Shown in pieces: positions 32,407 to 45,260 of a stretch of DNA of 64,000 bases (the first letter of the stretch is position 1; every line of letters begins with the position of its first letter). Below the pieces are notes generated by a model. The model saw nothing but the letters and a program-made list of their open reading frames with translations, was not told the DNA's origin and did not search any database. The position numbers were made by a program, and so were the translations under genes. The stretch covers positions 15,746,587-15,810,586 of the forward strand of contig NC_071333.1 in assembly GCF_010183535.1 (NCBI RefSeq). The letters are read 5' to 3'. This stretch comes from Caenorhabditis remanei (taxonomy: Eukaryota > Nematoda > Chromadorea > Rhabditida > Rhabditidae).

Positions 32407-33490
32407 TTAAAGGTCGAGCATTTCTAATATCGTTGGGAAATTGGAAATAACTAAAGTTTCAGAAGTGCTTCGCTTGTTTTCGAATGACAGTGTTTGAAAC
32501 GAAAACCGGTTTTTATCAAGAAGGGAATGACACGAAGCGGTAATGGTTTTCAGTTCACAGCTCTCAGAGCTTTCAGAATGAGACATATCCAATATATTAC
32601 ATACGGTTTGTGTATTCACATCTGAAATTTACTCTTGAACTCTGAAGTCAATTTTATATCTTCCTATTCAAAACTTACGTTCTCCCTCTAGTTGAATACT
32701 GCTCCGTCGTTTATTCGCCTCCTTCATCATCTAAACTAGCGCACAAGCTCGAAACTCCTCTCAGATTCTTTTCGCGGAAAATTCTTCAACGCTGTAACAC
32801 ACCTTATTGTTCCTACTCGGATCGCCTCTCCCAACTTGACCTCTTTTCTATGCGCCACCGTAGGCTCAAAGCGCAATTACTTCTCTTATACAATCTCATA
32901 ATCGGCGCCTCAAATTTTCCTAGTCTTGAGACCCATGCCAGGTTAAGTTCCTCCTCCCGTCGCCCAATGTCTCTTATCTGTATAAATCCTAATTGCTCTA
33001 ATTTTTTCTCAACTGTAATACCTATTTGGAATGCCTTAACTATTAATGTCCCTCATTTCCTTTGCCCATCGGAATTTAAGTCTCTTCTTGTGAATAACAT
33101 TGCACGATTCTAATTTTTTTTTCTTTTTTCTCCTTCCCCCTTGCCCAACACCTATTTTATAATTCCTTATTTCCCGGTTTCCTTTTCTCAGGTTTAGTCT
33201 CGTGAGGGACTTTACCTGACCTCCAGTGACATTTACTGTATATTTAAATAGTTAAATAAAATATCAATATCAAGCTCTGTACACCGTGAGAAACTGAAAA
33301 CCTATCACACTCAACGGATCTGACCTTATTTGAATCTGGCGTTCGCGAAAGACAAGACATTTTTTACAAAACCAAGTTCAAATATGTTACTCATCGGGCC
33401 TAGAAGAGGTTCTGCGGTCTTGTCACTGATATTTCAATAAATCTTCAATTTTTACATACAATACATGAGCTAGTCTGTGAACCTATTCAT
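32407..33490 (-). CDS. Unrecognised small protein, 3 exons, 91 aa
   Basis: Exons 33490-33483 (ATGAATAG), 33425-33373 and 32621-32407 join in phase to 276 nt ending TAA. The start ATG lies 9 nt after a TTTTCAG, fitting a trans-spliced leader. The protein begins MNSDKTAEPLLGPMSNIFEL, is rich in Ser/Thr/Glu, and ends TLVISNFPTILEMLDL; no signal peptide or membrane segment. Codon third positions look coding in exon 3. Intron 2 (751 bp) contains an antisense non-LTR retrotransposon fragment. Intron 1 uses a weak GTTCAC donor. No family recognised. Transcript evidence would be needed to be sure; the exact phase agreement of three exons is the main support. Confidence 0.5.
32679..33260 (+). pseudogene. 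5'-truncated non-LTR retrotransposon (reverse transcriptase C-terminus)
   Basis: 32679-33113 reads as the final part of a non-LTR reverse transcriptase: VLPLVEYCSVVYSPPSS, LETPLRFFSRKILQRC, RLSQLDLFSMRHRRLKAQLL, then the stop. LVEYCS..W/YSP and the SL..L..RR...L pattern are typical of CR1/jockey/RTE-like proteins. The upstream part, including the YADD core and endonuclease, is absent, so it is a dead 5'-truncated insertion. About 150 bp of pyrimidine-rich 3' UTR follow, ending near AAATAGTTAAATAAAATATC. Confidence 0.8.
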
Positions 33491-33639
33491 AGTGTCAAAC
33501 TGAAAATATCATTCGAATTTTATTTGCAGGAGCACGAAGATTTCAAACTTGAAAAGATTTCAACAACTACCGTAACCCTAGGGGTATGCTTTTATTAGCA
33601 AATCTAACTAAATGAAGGAGTTAAACCTGAATGATATCT

Positions 33640-33905
33640 CACATCATACTTGCAACGGGCCGGACCGACCCGGTCGGCTTGGTTTTCAGTACAAAAACTC
33701 AATAATTTGAATTTTTCGAAACTTGTTTGCGAAAAAAGTCGAGTTTTCAACAATATTTTTAAATATCGATGAAAACTCGAGCGTAAAGAGACTCTTTTTG
33801 ATGAAAATTTTAGGAATTTTCCAAACATTTTGTGAGAAAATCGCGCACATTTCTTGGCTCCAGGCCGACCGGGGCCGGGCCGAGATTTTTCAAATCTGCT
33901 TACAT
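33640..33905. mobile_element. GC-rich foldback MITE, second copy
   Basis: CATACTTGCAACGGGCCGG at the left and GGCCGGGCCGAGATTTTTC near the right belong to the same family as the element at 2116-2319. About 260 bp, no coding sequence. Confidence 0.6.
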
Positions 33906-35805
33906 CAATTTCGCATCATGTTATAGTAGTGGTTTCTGTGAAAACCTAACAGTTGAGAGTCCCTTCATTTAATTTTCAAGAATTTAATTTGCTGTTTGCT
34001 CGTAAACGTGTGTTTCTAAACGAAATTCATTCGAATTCCCACTTTTTCTCATTTTGCAACAACTGGAATGATGATGATCTATCAATAATTCATGAGAGAT
34101 GTCAATGCAACCACACAATTTATTTCAATTTTTCGATTATCTCCAGCCCCACTCTCATTTTTTTTTCGTCGTTTCCTCTTTCCTCGCTTTTGTTTCTCCG
34201 CTCACTTCCGTTGATTTTTTCAATGTGTATGTGTGTGTGTGCCCTCGTCTTTCCCCATTCTCTGCAAACCCCCTTGGTTGTGTTCCATTTCATTTTCAAT
34301 TTTCATTTTTCAATTTTCACGACAACGAGAAATCTTTGAAATGTATGTGACAGATACAACATTTCCCCTTTTTGGGTTCTCAGATGAATTACCCCTTGAC
34401 TCCGCCCCCATTCGGCTCTCGTGTGCATTTTTTGCCATTTTCCCTGGTGCCGCAGTTCCCGATGTTGAAGTCAAACGGAAAGAGGCGAGGTATAATTATC
34501 CTCGACTTTCTTCCATCCTCCTTCCCCTCTTATTCTGCCGGCTTTTCGCGGCACATTGGTTTTTATCGTTGGTTCGCAAAATTTACGACTTCTACTCGAT
34601 TGAAACCGCATTTCGTCCTTCGCTTGCCCAATTTTCTATTTTCTTTGATGAAACGGTGAGAGCAAGTTGAGAATGGAAAAAAGAACCAACTAAAACGTTT
34701 GATTTATTTGTCGTCTTAACCCAAATGATTTACAACTGACCATATAAATTCTGAAAAGAAAACTCACGCGCTCGGGAAAACCACATTATTATTGAACGAG
34801 GGGAAACGCCGCACAAACTTTTTTGCTACCTAGAAACAATTCTCCACGACCGTTTCTTTTGGGAAAATATAATATTATAGGATTTCAGTTTCAATACTCT
34901 GTTTTATGTTAGCATACAAGGTTTTATTCACGTGCTCTCTTCTAGTACTACATCTTTGAAGTACTACGGTAGTGGTCTATTTTCTTCTCTCCGTTTTTTT
35001 CTCATCAAGAGTATTATCCGACTAAACAATCCTCAATGCTATAATACATCTTTTCTCTTTCTTCTTAATACAATAAAAGAAAGAAACGGATAATATAATG
35101 ACCAAATAACATTTCTATAATTTTTTATTCACCATATTCTGACTGAAAATTATATTCCTTTTCTTCTGTTTTCCTAATACCTTCTTCTTTCAATTTCTCC
35201 CTCCTCCAATCTCATTCTACATTTTCTATTCAAATTTATTGTTGTTGATACTACTCCGCGTTGTTTTTGATGTTCTTTCCAGAACATGTGATCTCGGGGC
35301 AAAGAGAATTGATATTTCATAATCTCGCTCTCTCTATTCTCTATGTTAGGTGGAAATGAGAAGCACCTGCCCGTTTCTTGCTTTTGGTGAAAAACAACTA
35401 ACCTTCATTTGGCTTTACTAAATGAAGTAGGAACGTTAGTTATTTATTTCTCTGGAGAATTGTTTTTTTTTCTATAGATTCTCCTAAAGAGCGTCGCTTG
35501 TATCTGCTTCATTAAGGTTTTTGCACTTCTCGGAATTGTTATTGGATTTGCATCTCGATTGTTCTCAAAATGACTTTTTCTTGTGCGTAACGAGAGTCTA
35601 GTTGTCCTTCTTGTTTCAAGGTCTTAGAATGTTCCATTTGTGGAGTTTTATTCGGGTGATTATTTATGTATAATATTGAATTCGAAATTCATGTGGCTTT
35701 CCGGTGGCAGATTTCTAATTCTATAAGAAAGGTGGATAAGTAGTCTTATTTTTTTTCAAAATTTACATTTGATGGGACTATATGACGTCATAACCAAAAC
35801 TTTCA
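33906..35805. other. Pyrimidine-rich gene-free stretch
   Basis: Long C/T-rich tracts (34140-34340, 35150-35250) and (TG)n at 34228-34240. Several open frames here are artefacts of the skewed composition and have no acceptor/donor support. Confidence 0.35.
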
Positions 35806-36055
35806 TTTCCAAAATTGCAAAATCTTGACCCGGCCCGGCCCGGTTAGCCCGGATTCAAAAAATGTGCACAACTTTTTTACGAAATTTTTGATATTTTAAT
35901 CAAAAATAGTCAGCAATCCTTTGTACGCTCGAGTTCTATTGGTGTTCAAAAACATAGTGAGAACTTTGACCTTTTAGCTGAAAAAGACAAAAATTAAAAT
36001 TTTCAAAGTTTTGTACTGAGAAGACCAGGGCCGGCCCGTTGCAAGTCTGCTTATT
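35806..36055. mobile_element. GC-rich foldback MITE, third copy
   Basis: AATCTTGACCCGGCCCGGCC at left and GGCCGGCCCGTTGCAAGTCT at right, inverted relative to each other and to the copy at 33640. Confidence 0.6.
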
Positions 36056-36703
36056 TCTAGACCCAGAATTTTGATCGCCTGCATTACTTCCTTGAAACAT
36101 TATGTTATAATGTAATTCATTTTGCTGAGAGAAAAAACCATTATTTTGTCTTTCTCTGTTAGTCCAACCCCGATGTTCCCCCGCATCAGCGTCACAAATT
36201 TTCATACGCTTCCTACGCAAAGAAAGCGCAAGAAAAAAATGGCTCCCGGAAAAAAAAATAATTGGCACACAGACACACCCTTTTCTCCTCAATTTGCCTT
36301 TTCTCCTCAATTTCTTCTTTCGTTCGGTTCGCTTTGCTTCAATCTTTTCTTACATTAAGTTCTTCTTCCGAGTACGTCGTCGTCAAACATCGATTTTCTT
36401 CCTCATTTTTTTCGTGGCTTAAGAGTGCCCAGAGGTGCTCATGGCTCACTTTTGTTTGTGTCCTTTTTCTATATGGAGCTGCCTGGCCCCCTTTCCAGGC
36501 CGACGGCGGGGCGTTGAGTCCCTCCGCGTTCGGCGTTGTTGCTCTCTTCATTTCCATTTTCTTTTTGTCGGCGGGCGGAGCGGCTCTTCTTACCTTTCCT
36601 CCACCTCTTCCTAGATGTCATTCGTTTTTGTTTATTTACTCTTCTTCATGCCTTCTCTTTTTCTATTTCTGTTTTAAGCACAACCTTTCTTCCAGACTAC
36701 ATT

Positions 36704-39700
36704 ATGTCAGAAACTACGGTAGACGAGGATAAAGACAAAGAGTTGGTGAGATTCCGGAGATGGATCGCAATGACTCCAGATGGAAAATGGAGAGAATACA
36801 GAGGAACTTGTGATACCGTCAGCGTTGGAGACGGACATGACCTTGTTGGTAAGTCTGGTCATGTGAAAAACAGATTTGAGTTTACCGTAAGACCTGCAAT
36901 AGAGACGCACCTAGCGGTTCATCTCGATTCCCAAAACAAATATCGAAAAGTTTGTAACTGACAAAATACAGCTTAATATTCTTTAAATGTTTTTTTAGTT
37001 GAAACAATTTTCATATCTTTAAAGACAACCAAGATAGGGGTGCGCCTATATTACTGGTTTTGTGGTAAAAAGAAAATAATAAGGAAGAAATAGTCCATTA
37101 TCACTTTGTATACCAATCAAAAAATTTAAAGCCTTTATCACTGGTTTTACGGTATTCTATTCCAGATCTTGTTGACAAAATGATGTGGGCACGTATTCAA
37201 CACTTCTCACAAATGCTGAGAGGATGGAGAACTATGCACACCAACTTGACACCAAGTAATGCTGGACGGATCTTCAGTGAGATGATGGCATCGATCGAGT
37301 CGTTGGAGAAATTTGAGCGAGACAACTTTTCGGATATCAACAGGTAAGGACATCAGTATTTTATACAAAGCGTCAAATTAAAAGTTTTTATAGCTGGACA
37401 GCGCCAAATGATCGAAGTGCCTTCCCTCGCTACCTTTCTGATCTGCCAGTGTTAGATGGGACCACTGAACCACAACCTGCTCTTTCGGAAGATGAACTGA
37501 AATTGAAGGAAATATTTGGAGATTTTGTGCCAAAGATTTTGAAAAAAGTGTGAGTTGCTTGGAATGGTTGGAACATTTTTTTCTAATATGCAGTACCGCT
37601 CGAAAAAAGTGACAAGCCTTGAATGTTTTCAGTGGAAAATGACAACTTTGACACTGTATTTCTGCGTCACCTGATTACCCTTTTTTCATATGAGCTGAAC
37701 CCAGCAAAAATAGCACATCATTTTTGTAGTTGACCATTGTTTCGTAGAGTCCCTACCATGAAAGTTACAGGTAATCAAGCATGACTAATTTCCGTCCGTT
37801 TTAGCGAAATTTTGGAGCTTTTCATTTTGACAGCCTGTAACTTTCAAGATAATCCCCCAAAAAATGATAAACTACAAAAATTATGTGCTTTTTTGCTCTG
37901 TCTAACCCATACAAAATTAAGTTTATAGGGCAATCAGGTGACATCGAAATACACTGTCAAAGTTGGTCATTTTCCACTGAAAACAGCCAAAGTTGGTACC
38001 GTTTTGAGAGGTACTGTCAGAGAAAAGATATAAAAATTCACTTTCCAGATTGGAAGAACTCCGACAAGAATCTCAACAGAACGGGCAGAAGCTCCTTGCG
38101 CTCGGAGGACCTAATGAACCTACTATCCAAAATAAGACTACACAAACTGTCACTGACGTTGTACCCGTTCTACCTAACCCACCAAATCACCATCCAAAGA
38201 GAACTTGTTTCGGAGTCGGAGTATCTTTCGATGAGAACGGACAATACAGAATAACTGGAATGAACACTGTCTTTCCAGAGTTGGCACCAGTAACTGAAAC
38301 GCCGGTGGCTCCTCAAAATGTCCCAGTTTCCTCTCTCGCCGTTTCCAGACAAGGGCCAAGTCTTAAAGACCAATTTTTTGCTGTTTTAGTTGCTCCAAAT
38401 GAGCATGGTGGTGTAACATCTGTTGGATACACACCGGTATACCTTCCGCCAATTACAAGTGAGAATATCTTCATTCCCATGTCAGCAGTCGAGTCTCAGC
38501 CAGATGTACCAAATCGCAAAAAACGGTAAAACTCATTTTTTTTCTGATTTTTTTTTGAAAAATAGGTTTTTTAGCAACAGACACCCTCGTGGGACACCAG
38601 GCGCTCTGAGACCTCAACCAGTAACTCCGTCTAGTTCAACACCTATCAGCGGTCAGAGTGACTCGGGTTTTAGTACAACATCCGACCAATGTAATACGTC
38701 GTCTCGTTCAAGTTCACCTGCCGTTACTCCTTCAGAGACTGAAACTCCGAAAGCAGAGGTCCCTATCAAATCAGATATTACTAGAGATGATTCTATGGAA
38801 ACTGAGAATGATTTCGTGAACGTAGAAGCCGTTGAGACTACTTCTTGCTCAAATGCAACCGTGCCACCTGCAATTAAACGTTTAATCCCGAAGGAAGATG
38901 AGAAGCAGCTGCCTGTTTTGGCTATTGTCCCACTTGCATCATATGCATCCATTGTGGCAAAACAAACTAATTCCATTTCCACACTGCCACCTGACAGGTA
39001 CTAGTGGTTCAAAATATGCATAAACAGCTCTGATTGACAAACGACACTAGTAATTTATATTTTCTATATTTAGAGCAACAACATCGTCGGTTACAAGTGT
39101 CTCCTCTCTCCACGTTGTCATGGAAGACAATCTTGTGGAGGAAGGCAGCGACCAGCACGAAACATCGATGACGTTGTCAGAGGAGAGCGATGTTGAAAAT
39201 GCTAATCTGAAAGTGTAAGAATGGGGATGAAGAATAGAATGTGTGGGGGGATTATGAAGTTATAATACACTTCTGAGATTTTTTTTGTAGAAAGGGATCA
39301 GCGATTCTTTTATTTCTTGTTGAATCTTCCCCTAGAATACTTTTTCAGGGATACATCGGACGATGAATGGGTCGTTGTTAAGACTAAGAATGCAATTATT
39401 CCTATCCAACCGGAACCAGTTCTCGTTGAAACCCCAATATTATCTGCAGCTCCGCAAGTTGTCCAACAGGAAGGCCCAAGCTCTTTGTCGGAGTAAATTT
39501 CCCAATGTTAAGTGCTAACCGATTAATTAATTTCAGAATTGCTAATAGTTGGGATGACTTCGAAGTTGATGAAGAAAAAGAGCGGGAGATGGAAAGAAGA
39601 AGATTGAAGAAACAGAAACAACGAGCTGCAAGAAGTCAACGTCAGAAGGAAATAAGACGATTGAGAGTTGAGGAGGCTACAAATTCTGAATCTTCATCTT

Positions 39701-41436
39701 CTTCTTCTGCAGGTACCTGATATACCGTAAAAACTGTATTAGAGCGACATGTCGCTCTATTTTTCGAACAGGTTTTTGTTGTTGTTCTACTAGAGGCTGC
39801 CGTTTTATTTTTCGAACAAAGTTTTAAAAAATTTTCATAAACTTTATTGTCAAGAAACAAAAAATAACAGAAAAAAACATGAAAAATTAATGAAAAAACA
39901 ACGAAAATACCCAAAAAAAAAACAAAGAAAAAGTCGAAAATACACACCACGGCCGCTTCTGTCTGCCGAGGGTGTCGGTCTATTAGAGACTGCGGCTCTA
40001 TTAAAGGTGCCGCTCTAATAATACAGTTTTTACGGTATTATAAAATTGTTCTGTTTATCTCATTTCTCTTTTTTATCAGAACCCATAGAAAATGAAGATG
40101 AACCAGTTCAAGTAGCTACAAGTGAGCCACGCGTCAAAGCCACTGTCAGTAGTATAATGGACTATATCATACGAGATGCAGTTGCCGAATTCCAAAATAC
40201 ACAAGCTATTGAGAAAGCTGAAATGGAGAGAAGAGCTGCTGAAAATGCCCCTGCTGATCCTTATAGCACTGGAAAATACAGTGATGGAGATATCATAAAG
40301 GAGGAGGAGGATGATGAACGCAACTATAGAACACTTGAGGCAAAAGATTTATATTTCAAGGAAGCCACCAATCATGCTAAATTGGCGTTTCGAATTTTGT
40401 GGTTTGACAATAAGAAGAAGTTGGAGAAGGTATGTTTTCACTATTTCACTTTTCCATTCATTTCATATTTATTCCAGTTACGAATCACTGATAACCAACG
40501 CAAAGATATTCAATCTAGAATTGATAAAATCCGCATTATGAGAGACCGTGTGGATATGGCAGGAAGATTTGTAGTTTACCGAACTAGTCGCCCAAAGATA
40601 ACTCCTGTTATGGAAGAAAATATCATAAACGTTGCCAACAATCTAGTCGACTTGGAAAGACGTATGTTGCATTCTTTCTCTCATTTGATAGATTCATAAA
40701 TTACAATCTTATCTTTTGTGTAGAGTTGTAAATCTTACGGTTCTCACAAAAGATTGTGAAATCATTGAAAAACTGTCAAAGAATAGTCTTGATACGTGAT
40801 TGATGTTCATTCTTGACATTTCAGATAGCATAGATAGCGATATGGAAATGGCAAGAAGTATGCGGGATATAATAGGAAACCTTTCCAAAAAGTTCACCTA
40901 TAAGAGTTAGTTTTTTCAGCATCTTTTTATAATATAAGTATATGAATTTTCAGATTACGTCTACAGTATTCTCTGTCTTCCATTAAACTTGATTCCAAAA
41001 CTACGAAGCGGCGATTCTCGAATTGGGGCTTACAAGCATATGGAAATTCTTCTCCGACTTTACATGACACGTGTGGAAAAGTGTTATGAAGATCTCTGTG
41101 ATTTATATGAATTCAATATTGTGAAGGTTAAAGCGAATCGGAACAGTAGAACATAATTATTTTTCATCATTTGGCAACTGGTCGGGCGATTTCTCTTTAA
41201 TTGATCTTTCTCTCCTCAATTTTTATATTTTATTGTTTCAATTTATTTGGTTCTTTCTCTTTCCCTCATTTTGAATATATATTGCATCTTTTTTACTTCT
41301 TTTTTTCACTACATTTTAGACCTTGGATAAACATGTCATTTACCTCCCTCTCGCTTCAAAACACAGGAAACGCGGCGGCACGATTGAAAAAGTTGAAAGG
41401 TTATCAGTGAAGTTCTTATCAATGGCGGGGGTTTAG
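36704..41436 (+). CDS. Unrecognised nematode protein, 13 exons, 914 aa
   Basis: Exons 36704-36848, 37166-37343, 37394-37549, 38049-38525, 38575-38997, 39074-39214, 39349-39492, 39537-39712, 40080-40429, 40478-40661, 40825-40905, 40954-41126, 41320-41436; all phases agree (2745 nt). The ATG follows CTTCCAG by 8 nt (trans-splice site). N-terminal 160 residues look folded (FRRWIAMTPDGKWREY, MMWARIQHFSQMLRGWRTM). The middle is disordered, rich in Pro, Ser, Thr and Glu, with a very basic/acidic helix near residue 600 (EEKEREMERRRLKKQKQRAA) that may form a coiled coil. The C-terminal 300 residues are again ordered and helical (YIIRDAVAEFQNTQAIEKAE, YMTRVEKCYEDLCDLYEF). An alternative end is a stop at 41154-41156 if the last intron is retained. 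No signal peptide. Function unknown; likely a nuclear or scaffold protein by composition only. Three introns hold MITEs. Confidence 0.8.
36883..37154. mobile_element. MITE in intron 1 of the 914-aa gene
   Basis: Left end TACCGTAAGACCTGCAATAG, right end ACTGGTTTTACGGTA; internal GGGGTGCGCCTA recalls the element at 31673-31893. About 270 bp and non-coding. Confidence 0.6.
37591..38016. mobile_element. Tc1/mariner-like MITE in intron 3 of the 914-aa gene
   Basis: Ends CAGTACCGCTCGAAAA and TTTTGAGAGGTACTG are inverted; about 100 bp inside each end the arms still pair (TTTTCAGTGGAAAATGAC against GTCATTTTCCACTGAAAA). A CAGT end is common in Tc1/mariner elements. No transposase remains in its 426 bp. 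Confidence 0.7.
39723..40037. mobile_element. MITE in intron 8 of the 914-aa gene
   Basis: Inverted ends TACCGTAAAAACTGTATTAG and CTAATAATACAGTTTTTACG; 315 bp. Same family as 56129-56396 (ACTGT.TTA...GCCG). Confidence 0.75.
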
Positions 41437-42253
41437 GAACATTAAGAGTATAATAACTGGTTTTTTGAGACGAGACCGACAAGTCTTAAAAGATGTATTA
41501 AACGATTATCTATCTTTAAATCGGTAATTCAAATCTATGAATGAGTTTTGTAATGGAGTCGACATTTTATATTTTACATTTTCGAACAGATTCAATTTCG
41601 AATGGCTACATTTTAAAACCCAAATGTTAACAACGCTCATAAAACAGTATGATTAATTGAAACATGAGAGATCAAGGTTACTTTTACTCGGCTAGACTGA
41701 TTACCGGTCAAGCAGAATACATACACACGCACATGTTTACCGCAGAACGCAACAAGTAACACACCAGTTACTTCATTCACCGAATTTCTAATCTGAAAAG
41801 TTAATGAAACTGACTGAAACCCTAACATGATGTGAAGTGACGAACACAATTGTCAACACAATTTTGCATGTTTTAATTCGATCAAGACACGCGTAACACG
41901 ATTAAAACAAAATAAACGCTTTTGACTCTGCCATTATCACTAATATAATCCTTTTTTCCTCCCGTTTCCTCTTCTTAATCCGTTGAGGGAATTCAGATTT
42001 CAGTTTGACGGTTTGATTTCGGAAATAAATTCTATTGTACTTGTATCGTATCAAGTTACATTTCTGCTTCCTTTCCCCCCCACCGGAAAAATTTTAATGG
42101 CTGCTTATGAAAATGCAATAAATTTTTATTTCTTCACATGATAAGAAGTTTAATGCTTTAATGATTCAATAAAATTAGTTAGAAGCAATCGGGAAAGAAA
42201 TTAAAGCGGGGGGGTGAAGAGGTGGACAGTAGGAACGGAGATGTTGTTTCAAA
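41437..42253. other. Convergent intergenic region and 3' UTRs
   Basis: Lies between the ends of two convergent genes. AATAAA is present on the minus strand at 42130-42125, about 125 bp after the stop of the 113-aa gene. The candidate signal for the plus gene is ATTAAA near 41497. No other feature. Confidence 0.45.
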
Positions 42254-42726
42254 CTATTCTGTAAATTGATGGTTTGAGAAAATATCGAAAAAATGTTTTT
42301 GTTTTTCGGAAAGTGAACAAGTGATGTCATAACAAAAGTGTGTTTTTAACTAATCTAAATTTTTATCAATATATTATTTTTTCACTTACGTTGTTGTGGG
42401 ATACCGTTGTTTCTTCCTCGAATCGCTGCCAACTCCATCAGAGAATCTTCGATTGAATTCAACAACTCCGCTCTACTCATCTGGGAGCTATCCGCTTTTT
42501 CCACCAACCGACTGATGACTTCACATTGATCTGGGGTGAGGTTCTGCCATGGAGTTTCCAGCATACGATCCGCCTCGGTGTCAATTTCATTTACATGGTG
42601 GATATTGGCAGCCGGCTGGGAAGGTGCTGGTTGCTGGTCGTGTTCCATGTGTTCCATATCCTCCTCAACAACAAGATCGTCTTCGATGTCCGATCCCATA
42701 AGGAATGCTTGATCTTCGTGCGACAT
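42254..42726 (-). CDS. Small acidic protein, 2 exons, 113 aa
   Basis: Exon 1 42726-42390 codes for 112 residues; exon 2 contributes only AA plus TAG (42258-42254) after a consensus GTAAGTG...TTTACAG intron, giving ...GIPQQQ and stop. The N-terminal half is acidic (GSDIEDDLVVEEDMEHMEH), followed by a Pro/Gln linker and a helical segment PDQCEVISRLVEKADSSQMS with a second helix ending in AAIRGR. No signal peptide or membrane segment, so cytoplasmic or nuclear. Not recognised. Reading on without the splice would give QQRK and a stop, so either way the product is about the same length. Confidence 0.7.
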
Positions 42727-44640
42727 GATAGCGAATGATAGTATCTGATTAGATGCCAGACAGAAGAATATAAGTTTGAAAATAGAAGTGAACGCGGAAA
42801 GAATTGTGTTGTCTATCTGCCGGCAGCCTTTCTGGTTAGAGCAGAAGAGGCGCCGCCCACTTTCCCTTCCTCGCCTACATTCGTCTGTGTCTCTAGTCTA
42901 GAGATGTTTCTTTCTATGGGGGTTTCCACCACCGCTTATCTTCAATTATCATTATCAATTTTAACATGTTGCTGACAGAGGCGAGAAATAAAAGAAATAA
43001 AAGAAGACAACATTCGAGATTATCATAAATCTTCCACAATTTATTATAGATAAAAAGAGAAATCTTGAAATAGAAGAATACAATCGGAAAGACACCATGA
43101 TTTATCACTCCTTTTGATAGGAGTCTACTTGATAAATACAAGTTAGTTGTTCTTTATCGTTGGGAGTGTCTGGCTAGTGATCGGATACAAAGACGCCGGT
43201 GATCGACCTAATTTGATTTGAAGTGAAAGAGAATTCGACAATTTCCGGAAGCGATTCTCATGAAATCATTGGACATTCGATTTCTCTATGCGTTAAGCAT
43301 TTTTTTTTTAAAGAGATGAAATGTTGAGTAAGAAATTTTGAATTTTGGTACTGGGTAGTTGAACTTTGATGTTTAGGCTTTCCAAGTATTTAGTCTGATA
43401 TGTTTTTTTTCTAAACGTTTCAAAATGTAGACACGAAATGACTAAAAATTGGATACAAGGAATTCTTCGAATTTCAGAAAATGTCACCAGACTTAATTGC
43501 CATCACATTTCCTAGTAATTAGTGTGTCCGAGTACATTACTTCCAGTCATGTGTTCCATATTTGAAAACTACCTGTTTACTACATTGAACCAGGACCGAA
43601 AACACGTACAATAACATTTTTGAATTCCCTAACAGTATCCATGGGGAGAAACACGTGTTGTTTTCGCGGCTAACTGCTAACATTATTTTTCGTATGACGA
43701 CTCTCTTTGCATGCACACGGGATGTTGATCAAAGGAAAATTTGAATAATACAAAGCAAGTAGCGTAAATCAATCACATCTTTTATGATGATGTTGAAAGT
43801 AGAACTGACAGCTCAGTTCTCGAAACACTCCAAAAACATTTTTTTCAAATGACGAATGTGGAAAACGAGGGACATGGCACCATTCTGTATCTAATTGGCA
43901 GCAGTTCTTCTGAATGGAAAAAAATGTAGAAATTGGCATCATTTTGTCTTCGTGGCAGGCATTTGCGATTTTTTGGCAAAATGATGAATTTTTGAAATAT
44001 GGAGCTGAATGAAGAGAATAACATTGGTCTTTCCCAGATTTAATGGTACTTTTCAAGACAACAGCCGACATATTCAAAATCTGCACACTCATGTTTATTG
44101 TGAAACAGATACGGACACCGGGTATGAAGTATATTGCCAAGGGAACAATTTCGCCATATGCCGACTGAAACCTTGAATAAAAAACTAACATGAGAAGAGA
44201 CAAGTATTTGAAAACTAGTCGTCATTTCAGATTCCAGCACAGAAGTATCCCACAAGAAGACGATAGTGAAGACAACTGCAGAATTATGATGTGATTATAT
44301 ATTCTACAAACACATAATTGGCATTTTGTCCAAACATTTCTCCGATTGAAGCTGCAATGTATTTACCTTTGATTTTCACAAGATATCGTCCTGAAAAACA
44401 CATTCAAAAATCATATTTTGAATCTGTGAACGTAGTTTCCAAACCTATCTAAAAGTGGAACGTTTTCCAGAAAAGTCTAATTTCCGCTAGTTATACGTTT
44501 TTATTGGTATAAATCATACTTTACTTTCATTCTCCGAACAGAAATTCAAAACTTTCTAATCTTTTTGTTTATAATAAACATACCCCTTTGAGTCGAGGGA
44601 TATGTTTTGTTTCGCACCTCTCCCCCTATTCGACCTCCCT
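42727..44640. other. Intergenic stretch with possible coding relic
   Basis: On the minus strand 44390-43770 there are fragments such as RYLVKIKGKYIAASIGEMFG and YGEIVPLAIYFIPGVRICF, in different frames and separated by stops, without usable introns. This may be a decayed gene. Otherwise AT-rich and featureless. Confidence 0.3.
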
Positions 44641-45260
44641 TTCGGAAAATCGGAAAAGCGCCTTTAGGTTGGAAACACCGCGGTGTCCTTTTTTGAGACG
44701 TTGGTTGAGTAACATTTGAATAGACTTCTGTTTATGTAATTTAGGTATTGGAAGAGATCAAGGGAAGAAATGTGGACGGGGTTTCTTACAAGGGAAATCA
44801 TTGGAGAAGCGACTTTCAAACGATTTTTAAATTTGGTCATAGACACTTTCGACTACGTGGAGTCCATTTCTGCAGTCAAAACATGCTAAATGTCTCTGCG
44901 AACCGAGTTATGTGCTCTTAAACTTTTAATATCGTCAAGCATTTCCACTTGGAATTCCAAATCACCCGATTATACGTCACCCCTCGGTTCCATTTTCCCA
45001 GCGGTTCACCTGTGCTCGCACGTTGGAAAAATGAGAACATCTTGCATATACAATTTGCCGATTTGGAGTTCCATGTGAAAAAGCCTTACCATATGAAAAG
45101 TTTGAGTGCTCAGAACTCGGCTCGCAGAGACACTAAGCCGGTTTTGACTGCAGAAATGGACTTCCCGTAGTCAAAAGTGCCGTTTGAAAGCCGCGTCTTC
45201 AAAAAATTCCCTTGTTGAAAAAGTGTAGCTAAAAAAAATAAAAGGAAGTGAGGTTGCTAC
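44640..45260. mobile_element. Foldback element (44.6-45.3 kb)
   Basis: Inverted arms: ATTTCTGCAGTCAAAACATG with CCGAGTTATGTGCTCTTAAA (44860-44930) against TTTGAGTGCTCAGAACTCGG and TTTTGACTGCAGAAATGG (45100-45165). Part of the right arm recurs at 61750-61840 (CCGATTTGGAATTTCATGTG). Open frames across it are by-products. Confidence 0.65.

Noticed and set aside
36122..36732. Several long plus-strand frames before the 914-aa gene
   Set aside because: Pyrimidine-rich outron-like sequence; the true start follows the CTTCCAG acceptor at 36696.
43769..44255. Possible second membrane receptor on the minus strand
   Set aside because: Hydrophobic segments occur in different frames with stops between, and the only candidate introns are 25-32 bp. 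Kept only as a possible relic.
44890..45170. Open frames at 44.9-45.2 kb
   Set aside because: They are inside the arms of a foldback element.
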